Below are positions 50,916-62,548 of a stretch of 64,000 nt of DNA, piece after piece. Below the pieces are notes generated by a model. That model worked only from the letters and a program-made list of their open reading frames with translations. It was not told where the DNA came from and did no database searches. Origin of the DNA: Mikania micrantha (Eukaryota > Streptophyta > Magnoliopsida > Asterales > Asteraceae); NCBI GenBank assembly GCA_009363875.1, contig CM018691.1, positions 45,567,399-45,631,398 of the forward strand, written 5' to 3'. How positions within the stretch are numbered: position 1 is the first letter of the stretch; every line of letters starts with the position of its first letter. Position numbers and translations under genes: made by a program.

Positions 50916-52460
50916 TTATTCAAAATTAATTATACCAATGACTGTTGTTAAGTACCTGAATCTTCCTTCATCAAAAGCCTTGATGAAGAGATCAGCCAAA
51001 TTGTGTTCTATCTCAACTTTGACTAGATGAATTAACTTCTTTTCTGCACAATCTCTGATGAAGTGATATCTGATATCAATGCGCTTGGTCTTGGAATGCT
51101 TGAGATTGTTGGTTATGGAGATTGCACTGGAGCTGTCTATCTGTATAGGAGTGTTAGAGAGTTCTACTCCATAATCTTTCATTTGATTTTGAATCCAGAT
51201 TACTTGAGCATAACAACTAGAGGCTGCAATGTATTTAGCTTCTGCAGTAGAAGTGGAGACACATGTTTGCTTCTTGCATTGCCATGAAACTATTCTGGAG
51301 CCAAGAAACTGACATCCTCCTGATGTAGACTTCTTGCTGATGTTGCATCCTCCATAATCACTTTGAGTTTAGGCCATGAACTGAAAGTATGCATTTCTAC
51401 GATACCAGAATCCTAGGTTTGGTGCTCCTTTGAGGTATCTGAAGATTCTTTTCACCGCAAGCATGTGTGAACTTTTGGAATTGGCCTGAAATCTTGCACA
51501 TAGACAAGTAGCAAAGATGATGTCAGGCTTGCTTTCCGTGAGATACATCAAAGAGCCTATCATTGCTCTGTACTGGTGCTGATCAACATCCCCCCCTTAA
51601 GATCAAGGCCGATGTTGTTTTGGACGATGGTGTTCCTAGAGCTTTGTAGTCAGTGAAGTTGAACCTTTCAAGAATATCCTTGACATATTTTGATTGATTA
51701 ATAAAAATCCCTGTAGGAGTTTGTTTCACTTGAAGTCCAAGAAAGAAAGTGAGTTCTCCCATTGAACTCATTTTAAATTTGGACTTCATTAGTGCTTCAA
51801 AGTCCTTGCAGAGAGATTCATCAGTAGAACCAAAGATAATTTCATCAACATATATCTAGACCAGCATAATATGTTGATTGGATTTCTTGAAAAATAGAGT
51901 CTTGTCAATTGTCCCTCTCTTGAATTTGTTTGACAATAGAAAGAAGGACAAAGTTTCATAATATGTTCTAGGAGCCTGATACAACCCGTATAGAGCTTTA
52001 TCAAGTTTGCAGAGTGGTTAGGAAACTTAGGATCCTCAAATCCAGGTGGTTGACAAACATATACCTCTTCATCAATTTTTTCATATAGGAAAGCACTCTT
52101 GACATCCATTTGAAACACCTTGAAGTCTTTGGCAGCTGCAAATGTTATAATATTATGATTGCCTCAATCCTTGCAACTGGAGCAAAAACATCATCATACT
52201 CAATCCCTTCTTCTTGAGTATACCCTTGTACAACTAGCCTTGCCTTGTTTTTGATGACAGCACCTTTGTCATCCTTCTTGTTTCTAAAAACCCATTTGGT
52301 GCCAATTACATATTTACCCTTAGGTAAAGGGCAGATTTTCCACACTCCTTGTCTTTCAAACTGTAGGAGTTCCTCTTGCATTGCTTCTACCCAGCTACTG
52401 TCTTTTAAGGCTTCAACAACTTTCTTTTGTTCGATCTGGGATAGAAAGCAGGAAAATAAG
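50916..52460 (-). pseudogene. Copia reverse transcriptase and RNase H remnant
   Basis: The minus strand shows RT (WVFRNKKDD, ARLVVQGYTQ, VFAPVARIEAI, FQMDVKSAFL, PPGFEDP), then the catalytic box as YVDE (51841-51852) instead of YVDD, preceded two codons upstream by TAG (51856-51858). SMGELTFFLGLQ and the RNase H region (STAEAKYIAAS, LADLFIKAF) follow. Further frame breaks lie near 51590, 51370 and 52120. Catalytically dead. It is split at 52460 from its upstream part by the 4.3-kb insertion. Confidence 0.88.
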
Positions 52461-55400
52461 TGTCACACCTGAGCCGGCTGGCTGGATCGACTTTCCCGTC
52501 GGGCGGAAGGTTCCCGAGGCGTGATGTCGTTGTGATAATCGAAATGATCAGATTGTTTACATAGTACATGAGATATAATTGAGAAATGCTAACATGACAA
52601 TGATATAGAATTACGAAGTTAAATTACAATGTTACCTTCATAATTTAATTAGTAAATCTATCCAAAAAGAATCAATGAGTTCCTGTCTTGTATCTGCACA
52701 AGATTTACAAAAGATGATTCATTGTTTTGTCATTCAAAAGTATGTTCAACACAAAATGAAGCTAGGTCTTCTAAAGTCCACTAGCTTAATCCTTGAATGC
52801 TGGTGACTAAACATGTTCGTCACCTGAGAAGAACATGCATTTAAACAAAGTCAACACTAGGTTGGTGAGTTCATAAGTTTGATAATTTGAAAACCTTGAT
52901 TTGTTCACGTTCACAGTCACAATGTAGTACATGATACTTGTTTACATTTGTTTCATCTGTTCACACAATGGCCTCTCCATAGTTGTATTTACAGGTAGTA
53001 TCTCACCTTATCAGCTATGCTTATATATACGGCATATGTAGGGGAACAAGCCCCAGCCAACATCCCACCACATACCTAATAGAACTCGACACACTTGCAA
53101 TACAACTATGGAGATCCATTTTCATCTCACCCATAAGTTCCCAAGTCTGATTATTTTCAACATTTGGAAAAGAGACGTAATTGTCTCTGTTAGCTATTCC
53201 TTACGGATTAGCCCGGCGTGTAAGATATCCTCATCGATATCTAGAGCAAAACTTAATAGTTTTTGTAGCTAATCATTTCTGGTTGGCCCGGTGTGTAAGA
53301 TATCCCCCAAAGATATCTAGAGCAAGACTCAATAGTCTCTGTGACTTTCAGTACTGCCCAGTCCGGCCTGTAAGATATCCATACCATAATATGTATTTGA
53401 GGGAGACTTAATTGTCTCTAAGCATGTTACTATTGATAAGTTTGGCGTGCAAGATATTCTATCCATAATATCTAGAAGTATGAAAGTTTAGAGTCTCTAT
53501 GTATGTAGTTTATGACTGGTTTGGATTGTAAGGTATCATCTCCATGATACCTAGATTGAGACATAGTTGTCCCAGTAGCTGCCAATCCTGGCCAACCCGG
53601 TGAGTAAGATATCCTCCCCACGATATCTATTTGAATGAATATGTTCCCCAGAACCGTTAGAGTGTTAATAATTAGAATGTTATCGCATACAACGCTCGGT
53701 ATGATCCTAATGAATCGAGTCAACTCCATTTCAATGAAAATGAAATTATGACTATTCTGGTTTGATGTTTATTAGGAATGATGTAAGCGTTATGGTTGTT
53801 TGCATAGGTCAACCAAGTGTCCTATGCCCACTACAATAGAATCCCCAAAACCCTAATCCAAGAGTGTAATTTATTACTAGCAGTTAAGTAGTAATCAATG
53901 GTTGCTGGCCTCAATGATGTTCATAATAATGTTCTCAATGTTATGTTTTCTCATATGTTAACCATGTGTTCTAAGAACTTGTCTTAATACACATGGTTGG
54001 TTTGTGTGATGAATGATATCGTTATCATGAAAGTATGTTGTCATGATTATCATTCTTGTTGCTACTTGATCTTGTTTCATGTTATCACCTTGTCATCTCA
54101 CTGTTCACCAAACGATAAAGTGTAATTCAATTGGTTTGACGATATCTTGATGTTATATCATCAAGTATCATCCTAATTGTGTTATAATGATAATTTCACA
54201 CACATGCATACCCATGATGATATGATATGATAATTGCATGATGAAGTATGATAAAGCATGTTAAGGTATAATAAGGTATGACAAGGTATGATAAATAAGT
54301 GTTAGCATGTTTCTCAGCCCCGTAGTTAAAATCAAAAGATTAGAAAGGGGGCATATGAACTCACCTTGTAGTTGTTGTGGTTGACAATGTATAAACAAGA
54401 AATGCACTCGCTCGTTGTTGTACTTGTTGTTTTCACGATCCTGTATTGATTTCACGTTGTTTGTAACTTGTAAGTATAAGTTATAGTAATTTGTGTGCGT
54501 GTATGTGTTAGCCCTAAAGTTGGCTAACACTTGTAAGTCTCGGTCATCATTCGGCCCTTGTTCAATTGTCATAGATTTTACTAACACTTAACTATTTTAA
54601 GTTAAGCTTAGTACATAGTGTTTTGATTTTATGTTGCACTTGCCTTAACTTGTTCTGGAAATTCCAAAACCCTGTCATTATGTGCTAGTTAATTGTTTTG
54701 ATATGAAACTTAGTAAATCAACCCAATAATAAACTTAGGTTTATGGTTTAAGACCCCACATATTGTTCTTGTTACGCTTGAAGCAATTGTTACATAGTTA
54801 GTAAAAAAACTAGGCAACAACTCTTGTTATAACTTGATGTTTAGAGTTTGTGAAGTTTAATTAAACACAATTCACCACCTTTGTAGTATTTTTAGAAAAT
54901 CCATGCATGTTACTTCTTGCAATTTGATTTCATGTGTTGGTGGGAATTCTAAACCATATGAGCCGAATCAATTGGCCATGGGCTGAACCAGGCCATGGGC
55001 CGAACCCTTGGTCATGGGCAGAATGATTCGTGGCCGGTTGAACAGCATGGGCTGGAGGTATGGCTTGGGCCGAATGTGTGTGTGGGTCGAATCAGTCCCC
55101 TGGGCCGAACCATAGTGTGGGTCGAACCACATGGGCCGCTCAAATGAGAATGGTTTACGCCGGGAGATCCGAATGAAGTGGCTCGGCGATTGAGCTTGGC
55201 CGAATGGGGTATCACATGAAAAGGGTAGCATTGGTCGAGTTAGTACAGGCGAATGAGGCCCCATGAGATGTCATTCGCTCGTCTGCTCCTTCTAATTCCA
55301 ATTGCCCGAATGAAACTCCCTTCTTTCGGCCTTAGCCTCTTTCGGCTAGCCTTGGTTCGGTTGGGTGGTGTTCCTTCGGCCATGGCTCCGTTGGCCCCCT

Positions 55401-56787
55401 TCGACTCTGACTTCTTCGGTCGCCCAGGCCCTTCGGACTACCCACTCGGCCCTTGGCCTTTCGGTCGGCTAGGTGGGCTCTCATTCGGCCGCAACAAAAC
55501 CGAGGTCTCAGTCCCACCCATTCAAATTCCAACTTCACACCAGTATTTTTCCAAGGTTCCTAAAGTGTTTTTCGTGTACAGTTGGTGGTGGTTAAGTTGG
55601 TGCCAGCCGGTTTTAGGGTAGAGGTAGAACAAGGTTTCAAAAAACCCTAAAATCCGTATCTTGCAGATCAAATTCCTCGTTTTTCAGTGGATCTTGCCCT
55701 AGATCGGTTGTGCTTTCTTGTAGAGGAGGTTTATAGCTTCGATTTGGCTAAAAAGTGGAGTGATTTTGTTGAGTATTGAGGGAGATATGGGTGCTTGAAG
55801 GTGATGAAAACCCTAGAGAGAGAAAGTGCCGGATTTGGGTTTTAGAGAGAGTGTGAGGGTATTAAATCAGGAAGATGACCTCATTTAGTCTTTATATACC
55901 CCTCGTTTGTTGGGGTTCGTTTTTTGTTGCTCGGTTCTCGTTTTCATCGCGTTTCGGGAACTTAAAACGCGTATTATACGAATTCTTGATAAATAGTTTT
56001 CTCGGACTGTTTTGATAAGTTTCAAAATTGTAAAACATAAAATATTATGTTTCCATCATTTTTAGTTATTCGTTCGCGATTAAATCGTTAAACCTTTTTA
56101 TTTCGTTACGTACCTAGAATTACATGCTGTCTCACAAAGTTGAGGTTATAAATTTGGTTTTAGGTGTAAATTTCTAAAATATATTATTATTATCTTATTT
56201 TTATTATTTTAACGATCGAGATCGTTAGTTTTCACCGTTTCGTCAGAAAACGTCACTTACGCACGTTTTCGTACAGAGCGCTAGCTGTACGAATACGATC
56301 GGACGTTTCACTTTCTGATTTGGTTTTCTACTTATCAGTTATCGTTCAGAACGTTAAACCCATAGATATGTTTGTGTGAATCGTCACCCACGCAGACACG
56401 CTGTCGGTTTATTATTCGTATCCGATACTGAATTATTGTTTTGCATTGGACATTCTCACAGACGGACTCAATTAAACTTTCCTATCTTCACATTGTTATT
56501 ATTGGATTCACATTGCTTTCGTACTGTGTTTTCAGCCATCTGATTCCTGTTGTCTATGGATATCAGATCGCAACCGATATGTTCTTGTCATTTGTTTGTA
56601 CACTGTTGTTTCTCATGAGTTGTTGTACTTACAGTATTTAAGTTTTTCACTTAAACACTTACAACTGTTGTTTGCTTTCTGAGTTATGTTGTTACACAAC
56701 TGTTTACATCTTGTATTTAGACACAGTAAATAGTGAAAGTACACATACCGTACGGACTTTCCAGACGGTCTGGTACTAGTTGTCATA
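52461..56787 (-). mobile_element. Solo LTR-like gypsy insertion (4.3 kb) within copia pol
   Basis: Starts TGTCACACCTGAGCC. AATAAG precedes it (52455-52460) and follows it (56787-56792), and the copia frame resumes across it, so it is a clean insertion. The right terminus (GTTGTCAT) is not a perfect CA. No coding region or primer site. It contains a 76-bp-period hairpin array (53221-53630), AAGGTATGA repeats (54240-54300), the reversed GTGAGTTCATATGCCCCC motif (54345-54362) and a GC-rich patch of GGCCGAA/TTCGGCC (54960-55500). The open frames in that patch look like chance. Confidence 0.65.
53221..53630. repeat. Six-unit, about 76-bp tandem hairpin array
   Basis: Units carrying GTAAGATATC...GATATCT start near 53221, 53296, 53371, 53450, 53529 and 53604. 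Stems vary with compensating changes, e.g. AGATATC/GATATCT, AGATATT/AATATCT and AGGTATC/GATACCT. Confidence 0.8.
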
Positions 56788-57537
56788 ATAAGCAAATGTT
56801 TGCTTCATGCATGGAACTCCTTGTTTTTATTCCATCTTCAACACTCCCAATGATATTCTCAGCTGGATGAGTGTTATGAATGCGGGTTCTTGGAATCACA
56901 TCCAGCTGGGAACTTAAATCCTCGTTGCTTGGCTCATGGTTTGGAAGTACAACCTCAAGCTGTATTTCTGGTAGATCTTGGAGTCTCTTATGTTGGACTG
57001 TTGTGGGTTGATTTTCTCTGGGAAGAGAAGTGCTCAAGGTGTTTGGTTCAACAGAAGGACTTTCAACTTCTTCTTGACTCTGTGGAGCAGATGTAGAGTC
57101 ACTTAGAGGAGCATCCTAAGAGGTGTTGGTTGTCTCATACTGCGAGGTTGCTTGATGTGTTGAAGTGGATTCTGCCAAGATTTGTCTCGAAGCTATTGGC
57201 AATTCAACACGAAAATCAGCTTGAAAGCTCCAATCTGAAAAGTCTTGTTGTTCTGCAATGTTTGCACTGTTGGAAGAGCTTGATGCTTTATGGTTTGGCT
57301 GACCAGAGGTTGACGGCTGAGAACTTGGAGATTTGCACTCTCTTGCAAAGTGCTCCAACTGTTGACAGTTAAAGCATTTGAGTCTAGACTTGTCTAGCCC
57401 AAACCCAATTTTCATATTATGCTTCCTGAACTGTCTTCCAGTTCTATGATAGAACTTTTTTGCTCTGTATGAAATCATGGTCATCTGATAATTGATGTCC
57501 ATTTCCTCAAGATCATCAGCAGGGATTCCATCTAGAT
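56788..57537 (-). pseudogene. Copia gag C-terminus with zinc knuckle, fused to pre-RT linker (protease and integrase missing)
   Basis: The minus strand reads DLEEMDINYQM, then a CX2CX4HX4C knuckle (57335-57376; C-F-N-C...H...C). After DFSDWSFQAD the sequence passes into a Ser/Thr/Pro-rich linker that normally lies between integrase and RT. The protease and integrase core are absent, indicating an internal deletion near 57200. A stop (about 57116) also interrupts it. At 57537 it is interrupted by organellar DNA, so the apparent 158-codon open frame at 57116-57592 is a chance fusion of ycf2 and gag. Confidence 0.75.
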
Positions 57538-58280
57538 CCTCCATTATGTTGTTGCTAGCAAATACCACTATTTTTGGTTTTGGCTCTTCCAAGTCATTCT
57601 CGCAAGAGATCCGGACCCTTTTTTCTGATCCTTCGATAAAAAAGATTCATTCTCTTCATAAAAAATAGGAAATAGAACCAATAAAACCAATAAAGATGTC
57701 GTTTTCCGTTCATACCTGGAGTTGAATACCCCATTCAAGAATTGTTTTGGATCCAATCCATAGGAATCAATAGAAAAGGCAAATCTCTTATGATACACCA
57801 GATCCGGCTCGGTTATTGAAAGAGTGAAGAAATCTGCCATTTCTTGAAATCTCTCTTCTGATTCAAAATCATGGTGTAACGTGTATCCTCCCCTGTACAG
57901 GTCATGGAATAGATGAAATAAATCATAAATGGATTTATGTTCAAGAATGAAATCTTGTTGGAACTGTCCATATCCGGTTCATCCTTCGAAACCATATCAC
58001 ATCCCGAATCTAATGAAATAGGATGAACTGAGACGGTATTTTGTAAATACGTAATTATCTTGAATAGGTTAAACATTTCTTGATTTTCAGATCGCCTGAG
58101 AAAAGAAAGATCTTATTGTTTCTTCAACAATTTCTGATCTCTAGTGAACCTCTTAGTAGGATTCGAACCCAGATGAAGTTCTGACCATCTGTCAGAGAAA
58201 AAAGAACGAACAGATCTTGTAGGATTCCCAAGAAATTCTTCGATTTCTTCCGGAAGCGTATGATTAATCATCTGTAGAGC
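57538..58280 (-). pseudogene. ycf2: Plastid-derived ycf2 fragment (nuclear copy)
   Basis: On the minus strand the sequence reads successive ycf2 segments: INHTLPEEIEEFLGNPTRS at the high-coordinate end, NLFKIITYLQNTVS, DEPDMDSSNKISFLN, ADFFTLSITEPDLVYHK, SIDSYGLDPKQFLN and finally PKPKIVVFASNNIME at about 57540. An in-frame TAA and small indels (near 57660 and 57890) make it non-functional. The plastid gene is essential; this is a copy only, about 740 bp of an approximately 6.8-kb gene. Confidence 0.88.
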
Positions 58281-60050
58281 GCGGAGTCCACGAGTTCAGT
58301 CGAACAACATACCGAGTCTAAGGGCGCTTGAAAGGAATGGACGGGCGAAGGAAAATGTAATCTGAAATCAAAATATGCTTTGGGAATGTGAGATAGGCGG
58401 ACAGGGAGTACGCAGCCGAACAACCGCAGGGGCTTCCAGCAGTGATAGCTGAACTAACCAGATGTGCCGCCCAAAACCTGGAGCTGACATTGAAATCAGA
58501 AATCAACGTCGGACCTTGGCTATTCGAAAAAGGCAGACTGAAGCGGAGGAGCAGAAAATGCAACACAAGGGGCGAACCAAAGGCTTGCACGACGGAAGAA
58601 GCGAATCAATCAGAATGGAGACAGGGAGGAGAGGTAAAAGATAGATTTCGAGCCTGAACATATAAGCAACCTTCTATCTGACCTCTGTACCAGTAGTGGA
58701 GTGGCTTGCTATTTTCAATCAGAAAAGGAAGATTGAGTAATGCAAAAGAGAAAGAAGTTGTCCCCTCTTCTCTGGTAACCCGCCGCCGCATATGTCAAAA
58801 AAGAGGGAGCGGGGAAGGAAGAACAACTGTTTGACTTTGGCACATGAGGTGGCGGGTTTGGCTTGGTAACATAATGGAAATGTATCGGACTGCAAATCCT
58901 GGAATGACGGTTCGACCCCGCATGAGTAGGGAATGACGATCGCACCCAAGTTCAGCTATCTATTAAGGCGTTCCCACCAGCATGCCTAACCGCTAAGGCC
59001 CATCCTAAGGCAGTCCTTCTAGATGTATGTATCTTTCTCATTCCCTGATGTCCTTGCTTGGCTAGCGTGCTTCGAAAGCAGTCATGTAAGATTAAAGGAC
59101 TGTTACCATAACTGCTAACAAAGGGAAGAAGGAAAGCGGATCAAGACAAGTCGATGGACAAAGCAGGGAATGAAGTGTAACCCCAATCTTATGTGGTCGA
59201 AAGAAAAGCCGGGAATGAAGTGTCACACTCAGGATGGTCGACCAAGGCTGTCTCCTTAGCTGCCGAAAATGAAAGACTTCAAGTAAAGTAAATGAGTTAG
59301 GAAAACGAGTGCCATTCGAGAGTCTGATTAGTCTTCATGGCATAATATGATACGTTAGTCTTAGTGGGTCGCTAGCATCTCACATTCACGCCCCCGTTTG
59401 ACTGCTGCTCGGGGATGTAGTTGTAGATACGTTAGTCTTAGTGGGTCATTGGCCCCACTTGTTATCTCCTTCTACGACATGCTGTTGTCGTCGCCATATT
59501 CCATATGTCACTTGGTCATCTCTTCCTCGCTGCGGAGGACTTCATTCATTGACCCCGCGATCCCCCTCTGAACGATCAGAAGCCCAGTAGTTGCGGAACT
59601 ACTGGGCCGGGAGCTGACAACCTCCTGTTCCTGCTCCTCTTTTTTCGCTTCGGGGACGGAGGTCCTACGGTAGGTAATAGCAGGTACAAGCAACTTGACC
59701 GAAGGGGACCAGCGCTTCTACTCTTCCACCGAGGAGCCGTTCGCAGCAAGAAGCAAGGGATGTCGTGAACGGTGGGAGGTCACAGAGAATTTACCTATTC
59801 CTAGAGTGATCCTATGATCGATACATAATATAGACTATCTCTTTCTTTATTCGATTCTTTTTCTGAAAAGAAAAAGATTAAAAAAAGAAAGTATCAAAAA
59901 ATCAAAAGAAAAAAAATAAAATCAAAAGAAAAAAATAAAATCAAAAAGAAAAAAAATAAAAATCAAAAGAAAATAAAAAAAAAAAGAAAGGGTGAGTCAA
60001 CTTCTTAGCTATGGAATCTGACAAGTATCGGTATGAAACATAGAGGGCTA
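58281..60050. other. Mitochondrial-type DNA insertion (NUMT)
   Basis: Balanced base composition quite unlike the flanks, continuous with the ycf2 fragment. It contains a truncated trnC (58860-58920), a repeated GATACGTTAGTCTTAGTGGG (59349 and 59427) and an 11-bp-stem hairpin (59582-59607), then an A-rich tract (59860-59990). I cannot assign the rest to named mitochondrial genes. Open frames at 58318-58949 and 59508-59693 are not recognised. The copia gag resumes at about 60050. Confidence 0.65.
58860..58920 (+). pseudogene. trnC-GCA: Truncated mitochondrial trnC-GCA
   Basis: It has the acceptor 5' strand GGCTTGG, D arm, anticodon arm with GCA (CTGCAAA, 58890-58896), variable region and T arm up to TTCGACCCCG. 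The expected closing of the T stem and the 3' acceptor strand are replaced by unrelated CATGAGTAGG. The body matches plant mitochondrial tRNA-Cys as I know it. Not a working tRNA. Confidence 0.75.
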
Positions 60051-60951
60051 TTCAGAAAGCGTTTTGTGATGCACTCCGATCCGAGGGGAAAAAGTCTCTG
60101 GCTTGAGGTGAGTAGAGGAGTTGAGATTTCCAATGGGTTTGAATGGGAGGTTCATGGAGTTGGTGTATCTGGGAAGGTGATAATGGGTGTGGAGTTTGAA
60201 TGGTAGATAGGTTGATAGTTTTGAAAGGGAGGATTGTGGATAGGAGCATACAACGCGGCTGAACCTGATGGAACATAGGTAGGTTTAGATTCTTGGGCGT
60301 CAATTTCTATTTGGTATGCACCAAGTATACCAAATAACTCTCCAAAATTCAGGGTTCTAAGATTTTCTATTCTAAAAATAGCAACAGAATAAATATTCCA
60401 GGCATGTGGAAGTGATCTTAGAAACTTTCTGATTATATCTTGATTCTCCATCTTTATTCCTGCAGCAACCAACTCATCAACTAATTGAGCATACCTCAAA
60501 TACTGAGAAGCCATATTCTTATTGTTTTCTTGGCAAAAGTTCTCAAACTTTTGCTTCATCATGTCCTTCTTGTTCTCCTTGACATCTTCTGACCCCTCAT
60601 ACATCTACTGCAAATAGTTCCACAACTCTTTGGCAGACTTGCATTTCTTGAATGCATGTATGATAGAGTTTGGGATTGCCATCTGAATCAACCACAGTGC
60701 CTTAGAGTTCTCCATCTTCTTGTAATCCTCGTATGAGTAAAAAGATCTTTTGGCATGGGTGCTCCACCAGTACCTGCAACAACAATGGTCGGGATGAATG
60801 GTCCCTAAAGAATTGACTTCCAGAGTTTGAAGTCGTGGTTCCTGATGAAACCCTCCATCCTAAACTTCCATGTATCATAATCATCCGGAGTGAACATGGG
60901 AGGTTTGTTGAGAGTATCATTCTCAGTGTCATGCTTGCTGATGGTTGTCAT
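60050..60951 (-). pseudogene. Copia gag N-terminal part, with stops and a frameshift
   Basis: Starts ATG at 60951 (minus). UBN2/gag-like motifs follow: DDYDTWKFRME, MENSKALWLIQMA-type segment, LRSLPHAWN and LNFGELFGILGAYQIE. Stops lie at 60805-60807 and 60605-60607, with a one-base frameshift near 60735. It continues beyond the organellar insertion as 57537-56788. Gag type and tRNA-iMet primer site fit the Sirevirus/SIRE lineage of copia (inference). Confidence 0.8.
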
Positions 60952-61044
60952 TTTGACTTAGAGGTAGCTTGAAAAACAAAGAGTAGTAGAAGATAAACAA
61001 CTGGTAACTTAAGAATGGTTAGTTGCTTAAGCTAGAGACACAAT

Positions 61045-61057
61045 GGCTCTGATACCA
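61045..61057 (-). promoter_or_regulatory. Primer-binding site of the inner copia
   Basis: Minus strand TGGTATCAGAGCC, two bases from the LTR end TTTTTACA (61060). Confidence 0.85.
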
Positions 61058-61059
61058 CT

Positions 61060-61558
61060 TGTAAAAATGGTTGCGGAATAGGACCTACCCGATTTGTGAA
61101 GATGAAGCATTACAAGAACAGAGAAAGTCTTGAAGATGAGTGAAGATGTTGAAGAACACAACCAAGAACGAATTTGAGATGTAATGTAACGACTAACAAT
61201 GTAAAGCAAATAAGATTTATTAGTCAACAAGATTACGTTACCTACCCCTCACATGCTCTCAAAATCCATGGATAAAGAATCCATGGAGTTCATGGGGGAG
61301 AGCTCTCTCAAGATTACATTGAAGCACACCCTCACCACTCTCTTGTCTGGTTATTTTTCTACAAATGAGAATAATCTCTATTTATAGTGTCACATGATCT
61401 AAAACCCTAAATACAAAAAATACAACAAAATGATAATAAACAATGAATATTAAATGAAGCTCTATCATTTGTTGTGGTCTTCGGGTCTTTTGGTCAGTGT
61501 CTTCGTAAACTTAAGTCTTTAGTGGCTCATACGGTGACTCGTTGCTCCCTAATCAACA
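61060..61558 (-). repeat. 5' LTR of the inner copia element (499 bp)
   Basis: On the minus strand TGTTGATTAGGG...CCATTTTTACA, followed by primer site, leader and gag. The internal GTCACATGATC and CCATGGATTCTTT regions show no coding. No partner LTR with the same sequence is found at the left end of the copia region. Confidence 0.75.
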
Positions 61559-62226
61559 AATACATAATACTTCTTGTTTACATTCCATCTATCCAAATTA
61601 ACCGTTGGTCTTAACTTTTCTAGACCCAACATCTTCTCTTCTTCCTCGTCTTGCTTCGGTTTTTCCGGCAAGGTCTCCGGCGGCCTTCTTTCTTTGGTCT
61701 TTTCAACCTCTTTCTTTCTCTCAGTTTGCTGTGAGCCGGTTTGGTCTAGGTCTCGAGTTCACGATTTCGGTCTAAATTTTCTTCTGGAAAAGATCCGGTC
61801 GGTCTTTCTTTCTTACAGGTGGTCGGTCTTTCTTTCCTACAAGGAAACTATCGATATTGGTCACACCATTCGGTTTGTCACTGTTTAAGTTCTTCTTTCC
61901 TGCCAACGTATTCGGTCTTCCTTCTTGTGAAATCTTCACTTGATCTTGCCGGTCCTTTCGATCTCATCAGAATTTAATTTATGGCCATGGTCTCTGTTGG
62001 TGTTTGCTGCTTTAGAGCAGCCGGTCATCTTGATCTACCTCTTTCACGCTATTCTAAGCCATCAACATCCTTCTTTCTTTCATTTTCTCACTGATTTGAT
62101 GATGAATCAGTTCCTTTCTGCATTCTTTCCGGCAACAGCAGCCAAGAAGGCTACCGCCTTACTTTCTCGACTTCTCTAAACGACTCTCAAACAAGCACCC
62201 ATTAACCTTGACGCTCTGATACCAAA

Positions 62227-62548
62227 TGTTAGTGATCAGGCCCTTATTCTCACTACAAACCCTCACTCAAACTTGATTTACGTACAGATTTGTTGGAGAT
62301 TATAATTTCTACTTGAAATCTTTTGTTACTATTACTTTCATTCATTTAAGACCTTAAATAAACAACTTGCAGATGTGAGGAATGCAACCCACATTTTTTT
62401 TGCCCTCTAACCACATGACCATTACACCACTGTTGCCACTATTTCAAATAGAAAACTTACCCTAAATTAAGCACATGCCTAAAATACAAAGACCCGTAAC
62501 TTGACCCATTTATGACCCATAACCCGACCCATCAAGATTAATCCAACA
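62227..62548 (-). repeat. 5' LTR of the short-LTR copia element
   Basis: Adjacent to the primer site at 62213-62224; same ends as the 3' copy. Followed on the plus strand by the AATGG target duplication. Confidence 0.85.

Larger units (their letters stand above)
45614..62548 (-). mobile_element. Copia-type LTR element with short LTRs, inserted in RLP intron 9
   Basis: LTRs are 45614-45938 (3', 325 bp) and 62227-62548 (5', 322 bp), about 92% similar by eye, with TG...CA ends. AATGG flanks both sides (45609-45613, 62549-62553). The purine tract GATTATGAGGGAGAA (minus) abuts the 3' LTR, and a tRNA-iMet primer site lies at 62213-62224. Its own internal sequence (45939-46555 and 61559-62226) shows no gag or pol, so it was probably non-autonomous. 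It now holds about 15 kb of further insertions. LTR divergence makes it much older than the chromovirus. Confidence 0.85.

Noticed and set aside
55253..55621. 122-codon plus-strand frame and opposite 68-codon frame
   Set aside because: Falls in the GGCCGAA/TTCGGCC-rich LTR patch; composition-driven.
57116..57592. Apparent single gene with PKPKIVVFAS start and zinc knuckle
   Set aside because: A chance fusion: the N-terminal part is plastid ycf2, the rest is copia gag.
58860..58920. Functional tRNA-Cys gene
   Set aside because: The T stem is not closed and the 3' acceptor strand is missing.
58318..58949. Multiple overlapping frames in the organellar insert
   Set aside because: Open in three or more frames because the insert is GC-balanced; none is a mitochondrial gene I recognise.
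61574..62179. Plus-strand 104- and 79-codon frames near the right copia LTR
   Set aside because: On the strand opposite to the element, within its leader/internal region; no family and no start context.
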